Shown here in pieces: positions 19,811 to 31,714 of a stretch of 64,000 bases of DNA. Within the stretch, counting starts at the first letter, position 1, and each line of letters begins with the position of its first letter. The translations under genes were made by a program, and so were the position numbers. Under the pieces are notes generated by a model. The model was given only the letters and a program-made list of their open reading frames with translations. It made no database searches and had not been told where the DNA came from. The stretch comes from Zopfochytrium polystomum (Eukaryota > Chytridiomycota > Chytridiomycetes > Chytridiales > Chytridiaceae), in assembly GCA_025765615.1 (NCBI GenBank), contig JAIVFJ010000102.1:167855-231854 (forward strand), written 5' to 3'.

Positions 19811-22800
19811 GGGGCAATTCCCTGGACCCTCCTCCAAGCTGCCCCTGTTTCATCACCACCACCAGCACCACAAACACCTCAGATTCCAAGCCCCACCAAC
19901 TCACCATGGATGTCAAGATTCAACTCTCACCCAAGTCAACCATCACAACCAAGGCCCTTATAGACTCTGGATCATCCTGCAACATCATTGATGCCACCCT
20001 TGCCAAGTCTTGTGCCATTCCTACGATCAAGAAATCCACACCCCTCAAGGTCCACTTTGCCAATCATGCTCTGTTCAAGGAAATCAGCCATGAAACCAAG
20101 CTAAACCTCCACATCCAAGACTTTCCACCATCCATGGTCAATCTGGAAGTATTGGATCTTGGCTCACCCACATTCTCTGTCATCCTGGGATTACCATGGC
20201 TGCAAGCCCAGAACCCTGCCATTGATTGGGTCACTGGTCAAGTCCAACCTCCACCAATCGGAACAGTCACCCAAAACTCAAGTCAAGCCCCCAAGTCTCA
20301 TGCTCTCAAGCCCTTGATTCAAGATTCACAGCCAGCCAAGACTCAAGTTCCACAGTTCACAGTTCACAGTCAAGATTCAAGTAGAGCTCATAGAGCTCAC
20401 AGTCATGGCCAAGACTCTAGTTCACAGAACCCACAGTCAAAGATTCAAGTACCACAGTTCACAGTCCACATTCAAGATTCAAGTTCCACAGCTCACAGTC
20501 TTTGCCAAGAACAGAACTCTCAGTCAAAGATTCAAGAATCACAGTTCCCAGTCAAGAATTCAAGCCCCACTGCTGAGGAGCACAACAACCTGGACCCATC
20601 AGACCTTTTGCTGGCATCCAAGCTACCAAAAGAATATCTCCCTTATGCTGATGTGTTTTCCAAGACCAAGGCAGACCTGCTACCAGCTCAGAGGCCTTAT
20701 GACTGTGAAATCCCACTCAAGGATGAAACTTGCAGCCCACCTTTCAAGCCACTGTACCACCTCTCTCCACCAGAAGCCAAGGCCCTCCAAGAATACATTG
20801 AAGAAATGCTGAACAAGGGATTCATCCAACCTTCCAAGTCACCAGCTGGAGCTCCCATCTTTTTTGTCAAGAAGAAGGATGGGGGACTGAGACCCTGCGT
20901 GGACTACAGAGATCTCAATGAGATGACAGTCAAGAACCGCTATCCACTGCCTCTCATCTCTGAATTACTGGACAAACTGAGCCATGCAAGGATATTTTCC
21001 AAGATTGACCTCAGAGGTGCCTACAATTTGGTCAGAATTAAGCCCCAGGATCAATGGAAGACTGCCTTCAGATGCAAATACGGTCACTTTGAGTACTTGG
21101 TCATGCCCTTTGGACTTACCAATGCTCCAGCTATTTTCCAAGGCATGATGAATGACATCTTCAGGGATATTCTGGACCTTTTTGTCATTGTCTACCTGGA
21201 TGATATCCTGGTATTTTCATCTGACACTGCAAGCCATATGGGACATGTCAAGACTGTCTTGGAGAGACTCAGACAGCATCACCTCTATGCAAAGCTGGAG
21301 AAGTGTGAATTCCACAAGACCTCCATTGAGTTTTTGGGGTTCATTGTGTCTGACAAAGGGATCTCCATGGCACCAGACAAGATCCAAACTATTCTTGAAT
21401 GGAAGGCTCCAAATTCCATCAAGGATGTTCAAAGCTTCCTTGGATTTTGCAACTTCTACAGAACCTTCATTGCCAACTATTCTGCCATAGCCAAGCCTCT
21501 CACTGATCTCACCAAGAAGACCACCAAGTTTGAATGGACCCCAGCAGCAGAGCAAGCCTGGCTAGCTCTTAAGACAGCAACCACAAGTGCACCACTCCTT
21601 AAGCATGTGGATCCCTTGCTTCCCTTCACCTTGGAAACTGATGCCTCAGACTATGCCCTTGGCGCTGTTCTGTCCCAGCCAAGCTCTCAGGACCCCTCTG
21701 CTCCTCTGCATCCAGTGGCATATTACTCCAGGAAGCTGAACAGTGCTGAGTGTAACTACACAGTCCATGACAAGGAGTTGCTTGCAATTGTGGAAGCATT
21801 CAAATTCTGGAGACACTACTTGGCTGGTTCTAAAGGCATCTCTGTCTATTCTGATCACAAGAACCTCACCTTCTTCAGGGCAAGGAGGTTGCTCAAGCAG
21901 AGGCATGCCAGGTGGGCTGAACTGCTCTCTGAGTATGACTTTAAGCTGTGCTATTCTCCTGGCCACCTTAACACTGTGGCTGATGCCCTGTCAAGAAGAA
22001 CAGACCTTGCACCTGAAGGGGGAGATGGTTTCACCCCACCATCCAAGACACACCTTTCATTGCTTCCTGACAGTGTGTGGGCCAATGCTATTTCCAAGGA
22101 CCCCAAGCCTCACAAGATTCAAATCAGCCAAGAAGAGGAAAAACTTGAGATACTCAAGACAAGGCATGATGCAGCAACAGCTGGACACCCAGGAGAGCAC
22201 AAGACATATGAGCTTGTTTCCAGAGACTTCTACTGGCCAGGCATGAGGAAGTACATCAAGAACTATGTCAGCAGCTGTGAAACCTGTCAAAGAAACAAAT
22301 CCAGCAGACATAAGCCCTATGGACTTCTGGAGCCCCTCCCAATTGCCATCAGCCCTTGGTCATCAATATCCATGGACTTCATTGTGAAACTGCCCCCATC
22401 CCATGGATTTGACTCTATCCTTGTTGTCATCTGCAGAAGGACAAAGTTGGCCCATTTCATCCCCTGCACTGAGAATATAGATGCACAAGGAACAGCAGAC
22501 CTGTTTTTGCAGCACATATTCAGGCTCCATGGGCTGCCTCAGTCAATCGTCAGTGACAGAGGACCACAGTTCAGATCTCAATTTTGGAAAGCACTCACAG
22601 CAGCCCTTGGAATCAAGTCTCAACTGTCAACTGCTTATCACCCTCAGACTGATGGACAAACAGAAAGAACAAACCAGACTCTGGAGCAGTATTTGAGGTG
22701 CTATGTCAGCTATCAACAGGATGATTGGCCCACCCTCCTTCCACTGGCAGAATTTGCTCTCAACAATTCTCTCCACTCAAGCACCCAGCTATCTCCTTTC

Positions 22801-22871
22801 TTTGCAACCTATGGCTTCAATCCAAGAGGAGATCTTCTGGGACAAGAGACCCTATCCAATGTCCAAGCTCC
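19726..22871 (+). CDS. pol: Pol (protease, reverse transcriptase, RNase H, integrase), first part
   Basis: Open for about 1,050 codons until the nested element. Protease: ALIDSGSSCNIID (near 19960, DSG active site). Reverse transcriptase: RPCVDYRDLN and IVYLDDILVFS (YLDD, near 21195). RNase H: ETDASDYALGAVLSQ (near 21640) and ELLAIVEAFKFWRHYL. Integrase: zinc-binding HPGEHK...CETCQRN (near 22185-22290), then the DDE core with SMDFIVKLPP, SDRGPQFRSQFW and QTDGQTERTNQ. The order PR-RT-RH-IN is that of Ty3/gypsy. No stop or shift was seen. The frame is cut at codon GCT CC|T where the copia-like LTR begins; the protein resumes at 29267. Readthrough into that LTR adds about 15 foreign residues before a stop at 22917. 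Confidence 0.95.
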
Positions 22872-23100
22872 TGTTAGTTTTGGGTCTTTTGGTGTAAGCA
22901 GTGTGCAGGAGCTTTGACCAGTTTCTGCTCTGCAAGGATGACTTGCAGCATTTTGCAAGTGATGGTCCTTGTAACAGTTTTGTATAAAGACAAACACAAG
23001 ACTGACAGAAGCCAAGATCAACCTCCCACCACCACCACCTTCAGTAGTGTACACCACAGCAGCCCAACCCATCAATCAGCCAACATAGCAAATTCTTTCA
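22872..23100 (+). repeat. 5' LTR of the copia-like element
   Basis: 229 bp, TGTTAGTTTTGGG ... AAATTCTTTCA. Contains TATAAAG near 22983 and GTAACAGTTTTGTA (22971-22984), complementary to the bases just after the LTR. Confidence 0.93.
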
Positions 23101-23114
23101 TACAAAACTGTTAC
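23101..23114 (+). promoter_or_regulatory. Putative self-priming primer-binding site of the copia-like element
   Basis: TACAAAACTGTTAC begins at the first base after the LTR and is an exact 14-base reverse complement of LTR positions 22971-22984. Position and exactness suggest a primer-binding site that pairs with the element's own RNA. It is not obviously downstream of a TATA box, so the source of the primer strand is unclear. Confidence 0.5.
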
Positions 23115-26100
23115 CCATCCCAATCACTTCCCCCTTGGTTTCAACAAAATCCAATCAGTAGAAGGGGTTGTACGCTTTTCAGATCTGCCAACTTCGTGGA
23201 GCGATCACGGGCGCTACAGACATTGTACAGCGATTTCGTTACTACCATCGGAAAGCTCTTGATCTCCTCTTTCCAACGAACCCACCTGATCTCGGATCGG
23301 ACGGTCCTACGTTGTATCCACCGCCTCCAAAGTCGTCGCCCACTTTTCCAACTTCAACCTCAATTTGCTCGCCTTCCAGACCTCCCCCAGCTGATCCCAA
23401 GCTATCTTTGGAAAGGCCTGCTTCTGGACTACACGACTGTCACCAGCGGCATCCCAAAATCACTCTCCTTTGTGATAAGCGCCCACTTTTTCCATTCAGG
23501 GTCACCAGATTACCTCCAACCCTCACCATTAATTTTTGATTTTTTGTCCCCAATTGGAGACAACGACCACCCCCCTACCTGACACACACCAAGCTAACAA
23601 ACCAACATTTCATCTGCTGCAACACCACCTTCACAACACACCCAAAATCCAACGAAATCTCTTCAAACTTGGCACACATAATCGTCCTGAGAAAACAACA
23701 TGACTACTGACTCAACCAATCACAGATCCACTAGACCTCTGCGACACTGGAACCTGTCTCATCAGAGATGGACCATTCCAAGGACAGAGATTCCAACTGG
23801 TGCCTCCGTCTTGTGGACCAGAGAAAGTAACTTGGTTTCCTGGTGCACAGAACCAGAATGCACATTGCTGTCTAATCATTCCTTGCCACATCTATCGAGC
23901 CCTCACCCAAATCACACCTGGTCGAAACTTCACTTACAAATTGATTGGCGAATTGGGAATAATTTGCTGCACAGCAGACCAGGGACTTGCAAAGGAGATC
24001 ATTGACAACTTTGAATGCATCAAAATGGAACCAACTGAAGCCTCAGATGCCTTCATTACCTGATTCACTGAAGTGTACCATCGAGTCGACAGCTTTGCAA
24101 AGTCAGCAGCTGGCGAACTTCTCCATCATATTCGCCCTTTCCAACAAGTTGTTCGAATCTTTGTTGGCTCACTGGGCCAAAGCCTGTTGGATATGGAGAA
24201 AGGAAAAGTTTTTCTTGTTGTCGGCAACCCAGCTCCTCAGATAACAAGTTTAGCCAAACTAATCTCACTCTTCAAAAACCAGTTTGACAAAACAACTATG
24301 ATAAGTAACACATCGAGCTGGCTGATCAAGCAACAATCACTCAGCTACTGCTGCACCAGAAATCACCACACCAACTATTTCTATCCTGGTTATCTGCCTC
24401 TTCATATTGATTGAACAACAAATAGCAGAGGTCCTCAAAAACCAACCAGCTCCATCAACTAATAATCAATCTGCTAAGTGTTTTGCTCTTTGCTTTTGAT
24501 ATGCATCAAAGTAACTGCCTTTATCCTCTCAACATTCAGCCATGCAGTCTCCTGTCAGTAATGATTCATCATTCCATGAACATCAACACAGGCATTTTAG
24601 TTTTTGGAGACCTGCACCTCTAACAACTGTCCCTGTGCCCTCTTAATAATACTTACTCATTTTCAACAGGGCATAACAAATTAGGAATTAATGATATGGT
24701 GTGTTTTCCTCGTCTATCAACCCATGGAGTTGGCAGTTTCTGGATTCCCTGATACAATTATCATTGACATGGCCACCTTTTGAGATCAGAGTGTTTTCAA
24801 CCACACTGAAACTCTCACCATCAAACATATTAGTGATTGGGATGACCAATAGTTGTGCAAGTGCCAACTCTCACGACCATGGCAACCTTGTGCAATTTCC
24901 TCATAACTTTGGACTCTGTTACATCAAGCTAAGCCTCTCTTTATCTTTTCTCACATAACTTCAGCAGTTCAGCCAAAGACAATTTGCAGTCCATTCATTG
25001 ACAGAACAAGGACTGGTTGAGTAGTTTAACAATCCTCTAACCATTTTGTAAACAGTCTATTCTAAGTGGTTGCTAGGCAAGCGTGACCGGCACAGGGTCA
25101 AAACCTCTCATATATTATCTGCTTGAGCAGAGGAGGAGGAAAACTGTTGACACTGGGTTTCCGTTCCACTTAATACTCAGAGTATTTGTCATCAGCACAA
25201 GCCAGCGCCCAGTCCAACATCAAACATCATCTTCCACTTAGGGGGGAGGATTCTAGGGATAAGTGAAAGATGATCACTGGCACTGTATTGCCAATTAGAT
25301 GGAGAATGCTTGGAATAAGTGAACGATGATCATCAGCGCAGAGTTGCAAAGTGGTCTCAGCATGGATTGGCACCAACTTGGCATGGTCTTCTTGGTGCCA
25401 GGCTGCTGCCTTGGAAAACACTCTATCTATTTTAGCCAAATGAATCTGGACTCAGGATTTGAACTATGGAATACACTATTATTGCTGGGCTTACTTGACC
25501 CTGGCTAGGGACCTCAACTCACACATATTGACTGCTTCAGCTTTTATACACAGACATACTAACACACTACTACAGGTCCCACATCACAGGAAATTCCACG
25601 GCGATACCTGAATCCTCACCTTGATTCCATCACCCTGATGAATTATCCTAACCAACTTCTGTGACAAAACACAATGTTCCTTGAAATAACTTTTGCCGCA
25701 TTCCGAGGAGTATCAACATTTATCTTTATTGGACACTCAACACTAACACTTTTTCAGAGCAAACTATAAACAAGCTCAACCTTGCAAGATTACTGAAGTT
25801 CCATTCTCATCTAAGATTCTTCCTTTGCTGAACCAAATCTAACTGACCCTAGATTTCAAACTGCTCTTAATAGAGTCACTCCAGAACAGCTATGTTCTTT
25901 GAATGCCTCATGCATTCATCCAGCATGCATTCATGCAGCATAACCAGGATCTGGAAGCTTCAGAGATTGCCCTCAACTTTTGTAATCTGACCAGAAACTT
26001 TGTGGTTTGGCTTGGATAGTAGAAGCATAAATTCCACAACATCATATGGAGACTAAAGGCAAATCATCATCAAGCAATCAAACTCTGTGGAAACATCTGG

Positions 26101-27560
26101 ATATACTAACTCTCACTAATGCTTTCTACTACTAACTTTGTCTCTATCTTTATTCTCCACTCTAGACCAACATAAACAATAATCAACCACCTCATAGTCA
26201 AACAGTCACAATCACCACATCATCAAACTATTCACAATATGCAGCAGTCTCAGCAAAATTCAGGAAAATCTTCAACCATTCATTACTGCAGATCAGCTTC
26301 AGAAGCAACACCAACATCACCACTTTGCACCATTCAGTCACCAGTCACCTTGAACCATCTTTGAACCTGAATTTTGCCAGTTGAACAAGTTGAATTGGAA
26401 TTGCTTTCAGTTTTCTGCAGCCTCACAAAGTCAGACAAAGCATCAACCATTCCCCACAGCAGAGTCACTCCAGAAAACAACAACGTCCTCCATTCGGTCA
26501 GCATTCAGCTTCAGCAATCAGAATTGGAAAAAGTTAAACTGGAATTGGTAAAAAGTATCAACCACATGGTAATCCACAGCGAAAGTGAATCGGATAACGG
26601 TGTACAGCTCTGGTGTTGGAGGTGACGGCACGACGGGTTGGATTCCGTGCTACTGCAATTAACGTCACCCCCAGTGGGCCTTACTGGGAGCACTATAGGC
26701 ATGACTGTGGAAGGCCGGACTGATGTGGCAGACCGGCAATGTGAAATCAACCGAAGGCCCACGAACACCGAAGTCCCAGCTTGTAGGCTAGTGTGGCCTG
26801 GACCTGTGTCAGAGGAGGTGGAGTCCTGAGCAGGGAGCCCATTCTGCAAGGAGTACCAACCAGGAGACAGTTATTCTCCTGATGTGCCCAGGCGAGACGC
26901 AGGGGAAAGCGTTGAGGGCAAGCTGTGTATGGGGGAGTGGTCACCTCTCCTCATAGGGTACTGGGGGGAGCCCAGACCAGCATCGTGCGGAAGGCTCACC
27001 TGTGCAGAGTTTTTTCTCGTGTGCTTTCTTTTGTGTGTAGGGTATCTTAGAAAATCTGAACTAATTTTCCCTAAAGTTTCTTAAAGTTAAAACCATCACA
27101 AGTAGATTCTATTTCTCTACAACCACAAAACAAACATAGCACTTTAAAGTTTGGAATCCACCACAAACTTCTTACCTTCAGTGTACACATTCAGGCCAAC
27201 TGTGTTTGACAAGCACACCTTGCCCAGATCCATGTATATGTGCAGACAGCTTTTGAAGTTATTGAACAACCCACGAATGTCAACAAAACCTGGAACAAAT
27301 GGGCCTACAAGGTCAAACTTTGTGAAGACAGCAGCATTGAGTGCTTCTATGCACAGCTCATGGCTAAGGGCCCCACTTAGTGTCATTGCATTTATATTCA
27401 GAATACTCACCCACCTCTTGTCCTAATCAATAGTCTTTGTTAACTCACTGAAATGGCTGCCTGAATCAACTGGGACACTGGCACAGTGGATATCAGCAAC
27501 ACATACCTCAACAGCATATTTTATATATGCCAAATCTGCATCGAGCAGTTCATTACCGCC
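23115..27560. other. Interior of the copia-like element, no intact gene
   Basis: Mostly A+T-richer sequence with short ORFs. Two adjacent frames at about 23800-24415 (FPGAQNQNAHCCLIIPCHIY ... VVRIFVGSLGQSLLDMEKGK) look weakly coding but match no copia domain I know and are broken by a stop at 24061. Also contains the dispersed repeat at 26583-27030. Confidence 0.5.
26583..27030 (+). repeat. Dispersed repeat, copy 1 (inverted relative to 60500-60925)
   Basis: From GTACAGCTCTGGTGTTGGAGG near 26602 to the GTGTGTAGGG near 27040 the sequence matches the reverse complement of 60500-60925 with moderate divergence: shared blocks include CACTATAGGCATGACTG, GGTGGAGTCCTGAGCAGGGAG and AGGAGACAGTTATTCTCCTGAT. 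No coding meaning seen. Confidence 0.8.
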
Positions 27561-27565
27561 GCACT

Positions 27566-27787
27566 TGTTATGAATCACCCTCTGGAAACCTCCAGAACCT
27601 TCTAGAACATTCCTTCATGGAACCTTGTGGAACCTTCTGGAACCTTCTTTGCTTTCCTGACTTGTCGTGTTATCATTGGTATCATTGTATTACTAATTGC
27701 TCTTTCTGGAACTTCCTTTGAGTCTTGACAAGGAAGACTCTCAAAAGTTCCTTCTCTGCCTTGTCCTGTCCTGCCCTGTTCCTGACA
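27566..27787 (+). repeat. Solo LTR of the gypsy family (internally deleted variant)
   Basis: 222 bp, TGTTATGAATC ... CTGACA, flanked by GCACT on both sides (27561-27565 and 27788-27792). It lacks the second set of internal repeats and the ~75-base TATA/start block found in the full LTR, and carries several substitutions, so it is an older insertion that recombined to a solo LTR and then travelled inside the copia-like element. Confidence 0.9.
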
Positions 27788-28086
27788 GCACTGACTGCTG
27801 GAGTTGAACAGCCACCAAAATCAAACAGTTGTCAGGAAAGTCATGCAATCTTCTGGGACTACTGCATCCTCCTTTGTCAGATTAACTCATCATCCACAAC
27901 GCAAGCTAAGTTAACAATATTTGTTTTTGGTGATTCTGGCAAAAACTCCTTCTGCCATTGCCTTGCCTAATCTTTTTACATACTCTGCGAAATGGGAGCA
28001 ATGAAAACCATCCTCAATATGCAGCTGGAACATCAACATGACAGAATCTTCTTACACAAGAAAGTCTGTAGCAAGGAGTTAATTCA

Positions 28087-28983
28087 GTGCCATGCAAACA
28101 CTATCAACAACCACACTGCAGTAACTGGCCTTCCCAGTCGTCTCTCAATCTTCAGCCACGCAGGATCGACAAAGCAACTGCAGATCAGAGACTGTACCAG
28201 GCAATACATGACGGCATCAACTACCTTGCAACACACAGGCGACCAGACCTTGACCCAGCAGTTTCATATCTTGGTGCCTTCAGCAAGGATCCTAGCGAGC
28301 AACACATGAAGATCCTTATTCTGGTTCTCGAATATCTCAATGGTAATAATGGGAAATCACAGCCTGGCTACTATGTTCTATTTGGAGGAACAGCTATTAG
28401 TTGGACATCTGTTCAGAGCAGTACTGTCATGCTGTCACTGCAGGAAGCTGAATATGTAGCTGTGTCTGAACTAGGACGAGAACCTCAGGCACTATCCCAA
28501 CTCTACTCAGCACTTCAACTTCTGTCTCCAACTCCACTTGTCATCTACACTGACAACAGCAGTGTGATCAACCTCAGTTCAAATGATCTTCACACCAATC
28601 GGTCAAAACATATCATGGTAAAGTATCATTATATTCAAGAACTTGTGGAACAAAAGGTAGTACGGCTTGAATGGATTGCTGGAGGAGAACAGCCTGCAGA
28701 CTATATGACAAAATCTCTCTCAGCTGCTCTCAGTGAATACCATCTGAGTCGCACTGGTCTGTTTCCTCTGATTCATTTTTTCTTATCTGTGAAGCTGTTT
28801 TCTTCTTTGTTCTTTTTCATTACTTTGACTCATTTTCTTTTACCTCTGAAGTTCAATATGTACCCCCATCCATTTTTGTTAGTGTGGTCTGTCCTTTCTG
28901 TTCTGCCATCTGATGGCCAGTCATACCTGTTTGTGATTCTTCTTTCTCCGGTGTACGGTTTCCTTAAGTTGACTATGGCTTAA
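28087..28983 (+). pseudogene. Copia RNase H C-terminal remnant
   Basis: A 298-codon frame whose middle (about residues 30-230) is a copia RNase H: RPDLDPAVSYLGAFSKDP, ISWTSVQSSTVMLSLQEAEY, LVIYTDNSSVINLSSND and HIMVKYHYIQELVE, followed by ADYMTKSL, the normal end of copia Pol. Protease, integrase and polymerase upstream are gone. The remainder after about 28770 is hydrophobic and phenylalanine-rich and reaches almost to the purine tract. Only the tail of Pol survives, so it cannot work alone. Confidence 0.8.
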
Positions 28984-29032
28984 GGTTTTCCTCCGTGCCG
29001 GCCTTTGCTCCTGCCCACAGCTTAGGGGGGAG

Positions 29033-29261
29033 TGTTAGTTTTGGGTCTTTTGGTGTAAGCAGTGTGCAGGAGCTTTGACCAGTTTCTGCTCTGCAAGGAT
29101 GACTTGCAGCATTTTGCAAGTGATGGTCCTTGTAACAGTTTTGTATAAAGACAAACACAAGACTGACAGAAGCCAAGATCAACCTCCCACCACCACCACC
29201 TTCAGTAGTGTACACCACAGCAGCCCAACCCATCAATCAGCCAACATAGCAAATTCTTTCA
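29033..29261 (+). repeat. 3' LTR of the copia-like element
   Basis: 229 bp, reads identical to the 5' copy. Preceded by CTTAGGGGGGAG, followed by GCTCC. Confidence 0.93.
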
Positions 29262-29266
29262 GCTCC

Positions 29267-29840
29267 TGCTGCGGCTTCACACTTACATAAGCTCAAGATC
29301 ATCAGCACCTTCCTGGACTCCACCCTGAAGCAAGCCCAAGAAGATGCCTCAAGATTTGCCAACACTCACAGAATGGACCATGACCTTGCTGTGGGTCAGC
29401 AAGTTTGGCTTCTGAGGAAGAACTTGCAGACCAAAAGACCAAGTCCCAAGCTAGACAACCTCAAGTTGGGTCCTTTCAAGATCTTGGAGCAAATCAATCC
29501 AGTCACCTTCAAGCTGGATCTCCCTGCATCCATGAAGATCCACCCAGTTTTCCATGTCAGCCTTTTAGAGAAGTTTGTGGCCAATTCCATTCCAGGCAGA
29601 GTTGTTCCTCCTCCTCCTCCAGTTGAGGTAGAAGGTGAAGAGGAATTTGAGGTTGAACAAATCTTGGATGCCAAGTGGTTTGGAAGGACACTCAAGTTCC
29701 TTGTTAAGTGGAAAGGTTACTCAGATGCTGACAACACCTGGGAGCCTGAGTCAAACCTCACTCACTGCCAAGACCTTCTGCTCGAGTTCAAGACCAGATA
29801 CCCCACCAAGTTGCAGAAGAGGCCTAAAAGGGGGAGATGA
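29267..29840 (+). CDS. pol: Pol second part: integrase C-terminus with chromodomain
   Basis: Continues the pol frame exactly where the copia-like element broke it: the codon split at 22871 is completed at 29267. It holds the integrase GPY/F-type module (DLAVGQQVWLLRKNL, LGPFKILEQINPVTFKLDLP, IHPVFHVSLLEKF) and a chromodomain (VEQILDAKWFGRTLKFLVKW, then KGYSDADNTWEPESNL), which in chromoviruses directs integration to chosen chromatin. It ends in a TGA touching the 3' LTR. In its present state it has no start of its own and is probably not made. Confidence 0.92.
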
Positions 29841-30193
29841 TGTTATGAATCACCCTCTGGAAACCTCTGGAACCTTCTAGAACATTCCTTCATGGAACCT
29901 TCTGGAACCTTCTGGAACCTTCTAGAACATTCCTTCATGGAACCTTGTGGAACCTTCTGGAACCTTCTTTGCTTTCCTGACTTGTCTTGTTGTCATTGGT
30001 ATCATTGGTATCATTGTATTACTAATTGCTCTTTCTGGAACTTTCTTTGAGTCTTGACAAGGAAGACTCTCAAAAGGTATAAAAGGGGGATGGGGGACCT
30101 GTCCCATCCCTCAAGTGAATTATTGTTTCCAATACAATCATCACTCCTCTCAGTTCCTTGTCTGCCTTGTCCTGTCCTGCCCTGTTCCTGACA
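29841..30193 (+). repeat. 3' LTR of the gypsy element
   Basis: 353 bp, no difference from the 5' LTR seen by eye. Followed by CCAAG, the target duplication. Confidence 0.95.
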
Positions 30194-30198
30194 CCAAG

Positions 30199-31714
30199 GC
30201 CAACTTTCGGTGGGGTCCACTTCACTCTTGTTGGCAGTATCACTTTCTGGCAAAGTTTCGGCCAACCGAGTGAACACCATTGTACATGTGTGTTTGTGAA
30301 GGTGGCAATCAACTTCTTGACATCGCCTGTCCAAAGAAGCAAGAAGCATTTAAGGTTTAAAGGGTTAGAGTTATGCACAAAGCGGCTTAGGGTTGTTGAG
30401 TGGACAAAGGGCAACACAAGTGAGTGTAGAATGTATCGTCTGCTCAGCGAACGGTACGGAGAAACCCTTGAATGATGCACCCAATCGGGCGTAAAACCTG
30501 CCAAACTGTCATCAGCCTCTTATTACGAAGCCCTCAGATGTGAGCTAAAAAGGAAGGCTTGTCAAATCAAGCAAGAACCCTGGCAAGTATTCGCTGGCGC
30601 TATTTGCGCTGTAGTTTTGCTCTGTCTCTTGAAGCGGAATCCACTGAGATGTTTGTTCATAACCAGTTTTACTGTTCCCTTTCCAAAAGTTTAGCTTGCA
30701 GTAGGCTCAATTGCTTCCAGTGGTGACATCCCTTTTTGAAGCTATGTGGCTGACTTAACCACCGTACCAGTCTCCTTGAACCCATGGGAAGACCCAAAAC
30801 TTACTTAATTGAAATTTGATGATGGGCTTTAGTAGCCAGTATTTGGTACAGCTCGTTGAATTGTCTCAGAACTCATTGTCCTGTTCATATATTATTGTTA
30901 AGTTTGTACAACCACATGCACCAGCGTCTTTCTGAAGAAAATCGAATTATTTTGGTACTATTTGATGCCAGATTGACAGCCCTTTTCAGTCCTTCCGTTG
31001 CCGCCCCTCCCTCTGCGTTAGCTCAAGTTCTTGAGGTGTTTGTTCTCGGAAAATGTTGCAAAATACCCCATTGGTGGCACCATAGTACTGAAAGGTTAAG
31101 GAGGGCTTCGATTCATCATCCACCAAACATTGCAGATTGCTGTACATGTTGACAGCAGCCGTAACGTTAGAACATGTCAGTGTGCGTCACTCCAGCAATT
31201 GAGCTTGACAGGGAGCTTGGCTTACTTCTTTGCACACATAACCCAAGTAGATTAAAACAACCCTCAGACAACAGCCCAATAAAGTTAGTTTTAGGCTTGT
31301 TTGCTTCTCTTCACTCTCGGGCCAGATCACAGGGTCAAAGGAGGGCGTATAGTCTCACACAGGCAACCACCAACAGCTCTCTTTGGCTCTTGAGTTACAA
31401 TTAGGGTCTGAGTAACTTGAGAGCCCCCTTGTTTATATGTTAACAATAATCTCGTAAATGCTTCTTATCTCTTATCTTCCTCCTTGCCAGTGTTGCCTTG
31501 TCATCAAGTTTTCATTCATTCTTCCTTCCTTTCATTTTTCTTCAAACATTTTTCTTCCTTTCTTTCTTCTTTCTTTTTCTTTCTTTCCTAATTGTGGAGA
31601 AGCAGCCTCTCTCTCTTAACACAACCAACCCAACCTTCAATAAATGCCATCTAAAAAAAAAAAAAAACAAGGATTTGCGGCTAAACTGATTTTCTAATTG
31701 CAATTAGTGGAGCA
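30199..31714. other. Intergenic stretch right of the gypsy element, no gene seen
   Basis: Short ORFs only, none with a recognisable motif. Pyrimidine-rich (CTTTC) near 31520-31600 and a 14-base A tract near 31656. The left edge is continuous with 18493 if the gypsy element is removed. Confidence 0.5.

Larger units (their letters stand above)
22872..29261 (+). mobile_element. Copia-like LTR element, non-autonomous, nested in the gypsy pol gene
   Basis: Two 229-bp LTRs (22872-23100 and 29033-29261) that read identical, with TG...CA ends, a 5-bp duplication GCTCC (22867-22871, 29262-29266) and a purine tract AGGGGGGAG right before the 3' LTR. The 5.9-kb interior has no complete gag or pol. The only recognisable domain is a copia RNase H C-terminus near 28180-28760. 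An older gypsy solo LTR (27566-27787) sits inside. Identical LTRs show that this coding-poor element moved recently, so its enzymes must have come from a relative. Confidence 0.9.
18494..30193 (+). mobile_element. Ty3/gypsy chromovirus, full length but split by a nested element
   Basis: Bounded by two 353-bp LTRs (18494-18846 and 29841-30193) that read identical by eye, start TGTTATGAATC and end CTGACA, with a 5-bp duplication CCAAG on both sides (18489-18493, 30194-30198). Without the inner element (22872-29261 plus one copy of its GCTCC duplication) the element is about 5.3 kb. Contents in order: primer-binding stretch, gag, protease, reverse transcriptase, RNase H, integrase and a chromodomain, then a purine tract (AAAAGGGGGAGATGA) against the 3' LTR. 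The stop codon of pol touches the LTR. The identical LTRs and open frames indicate recent insertion. Confidence 0.95.
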
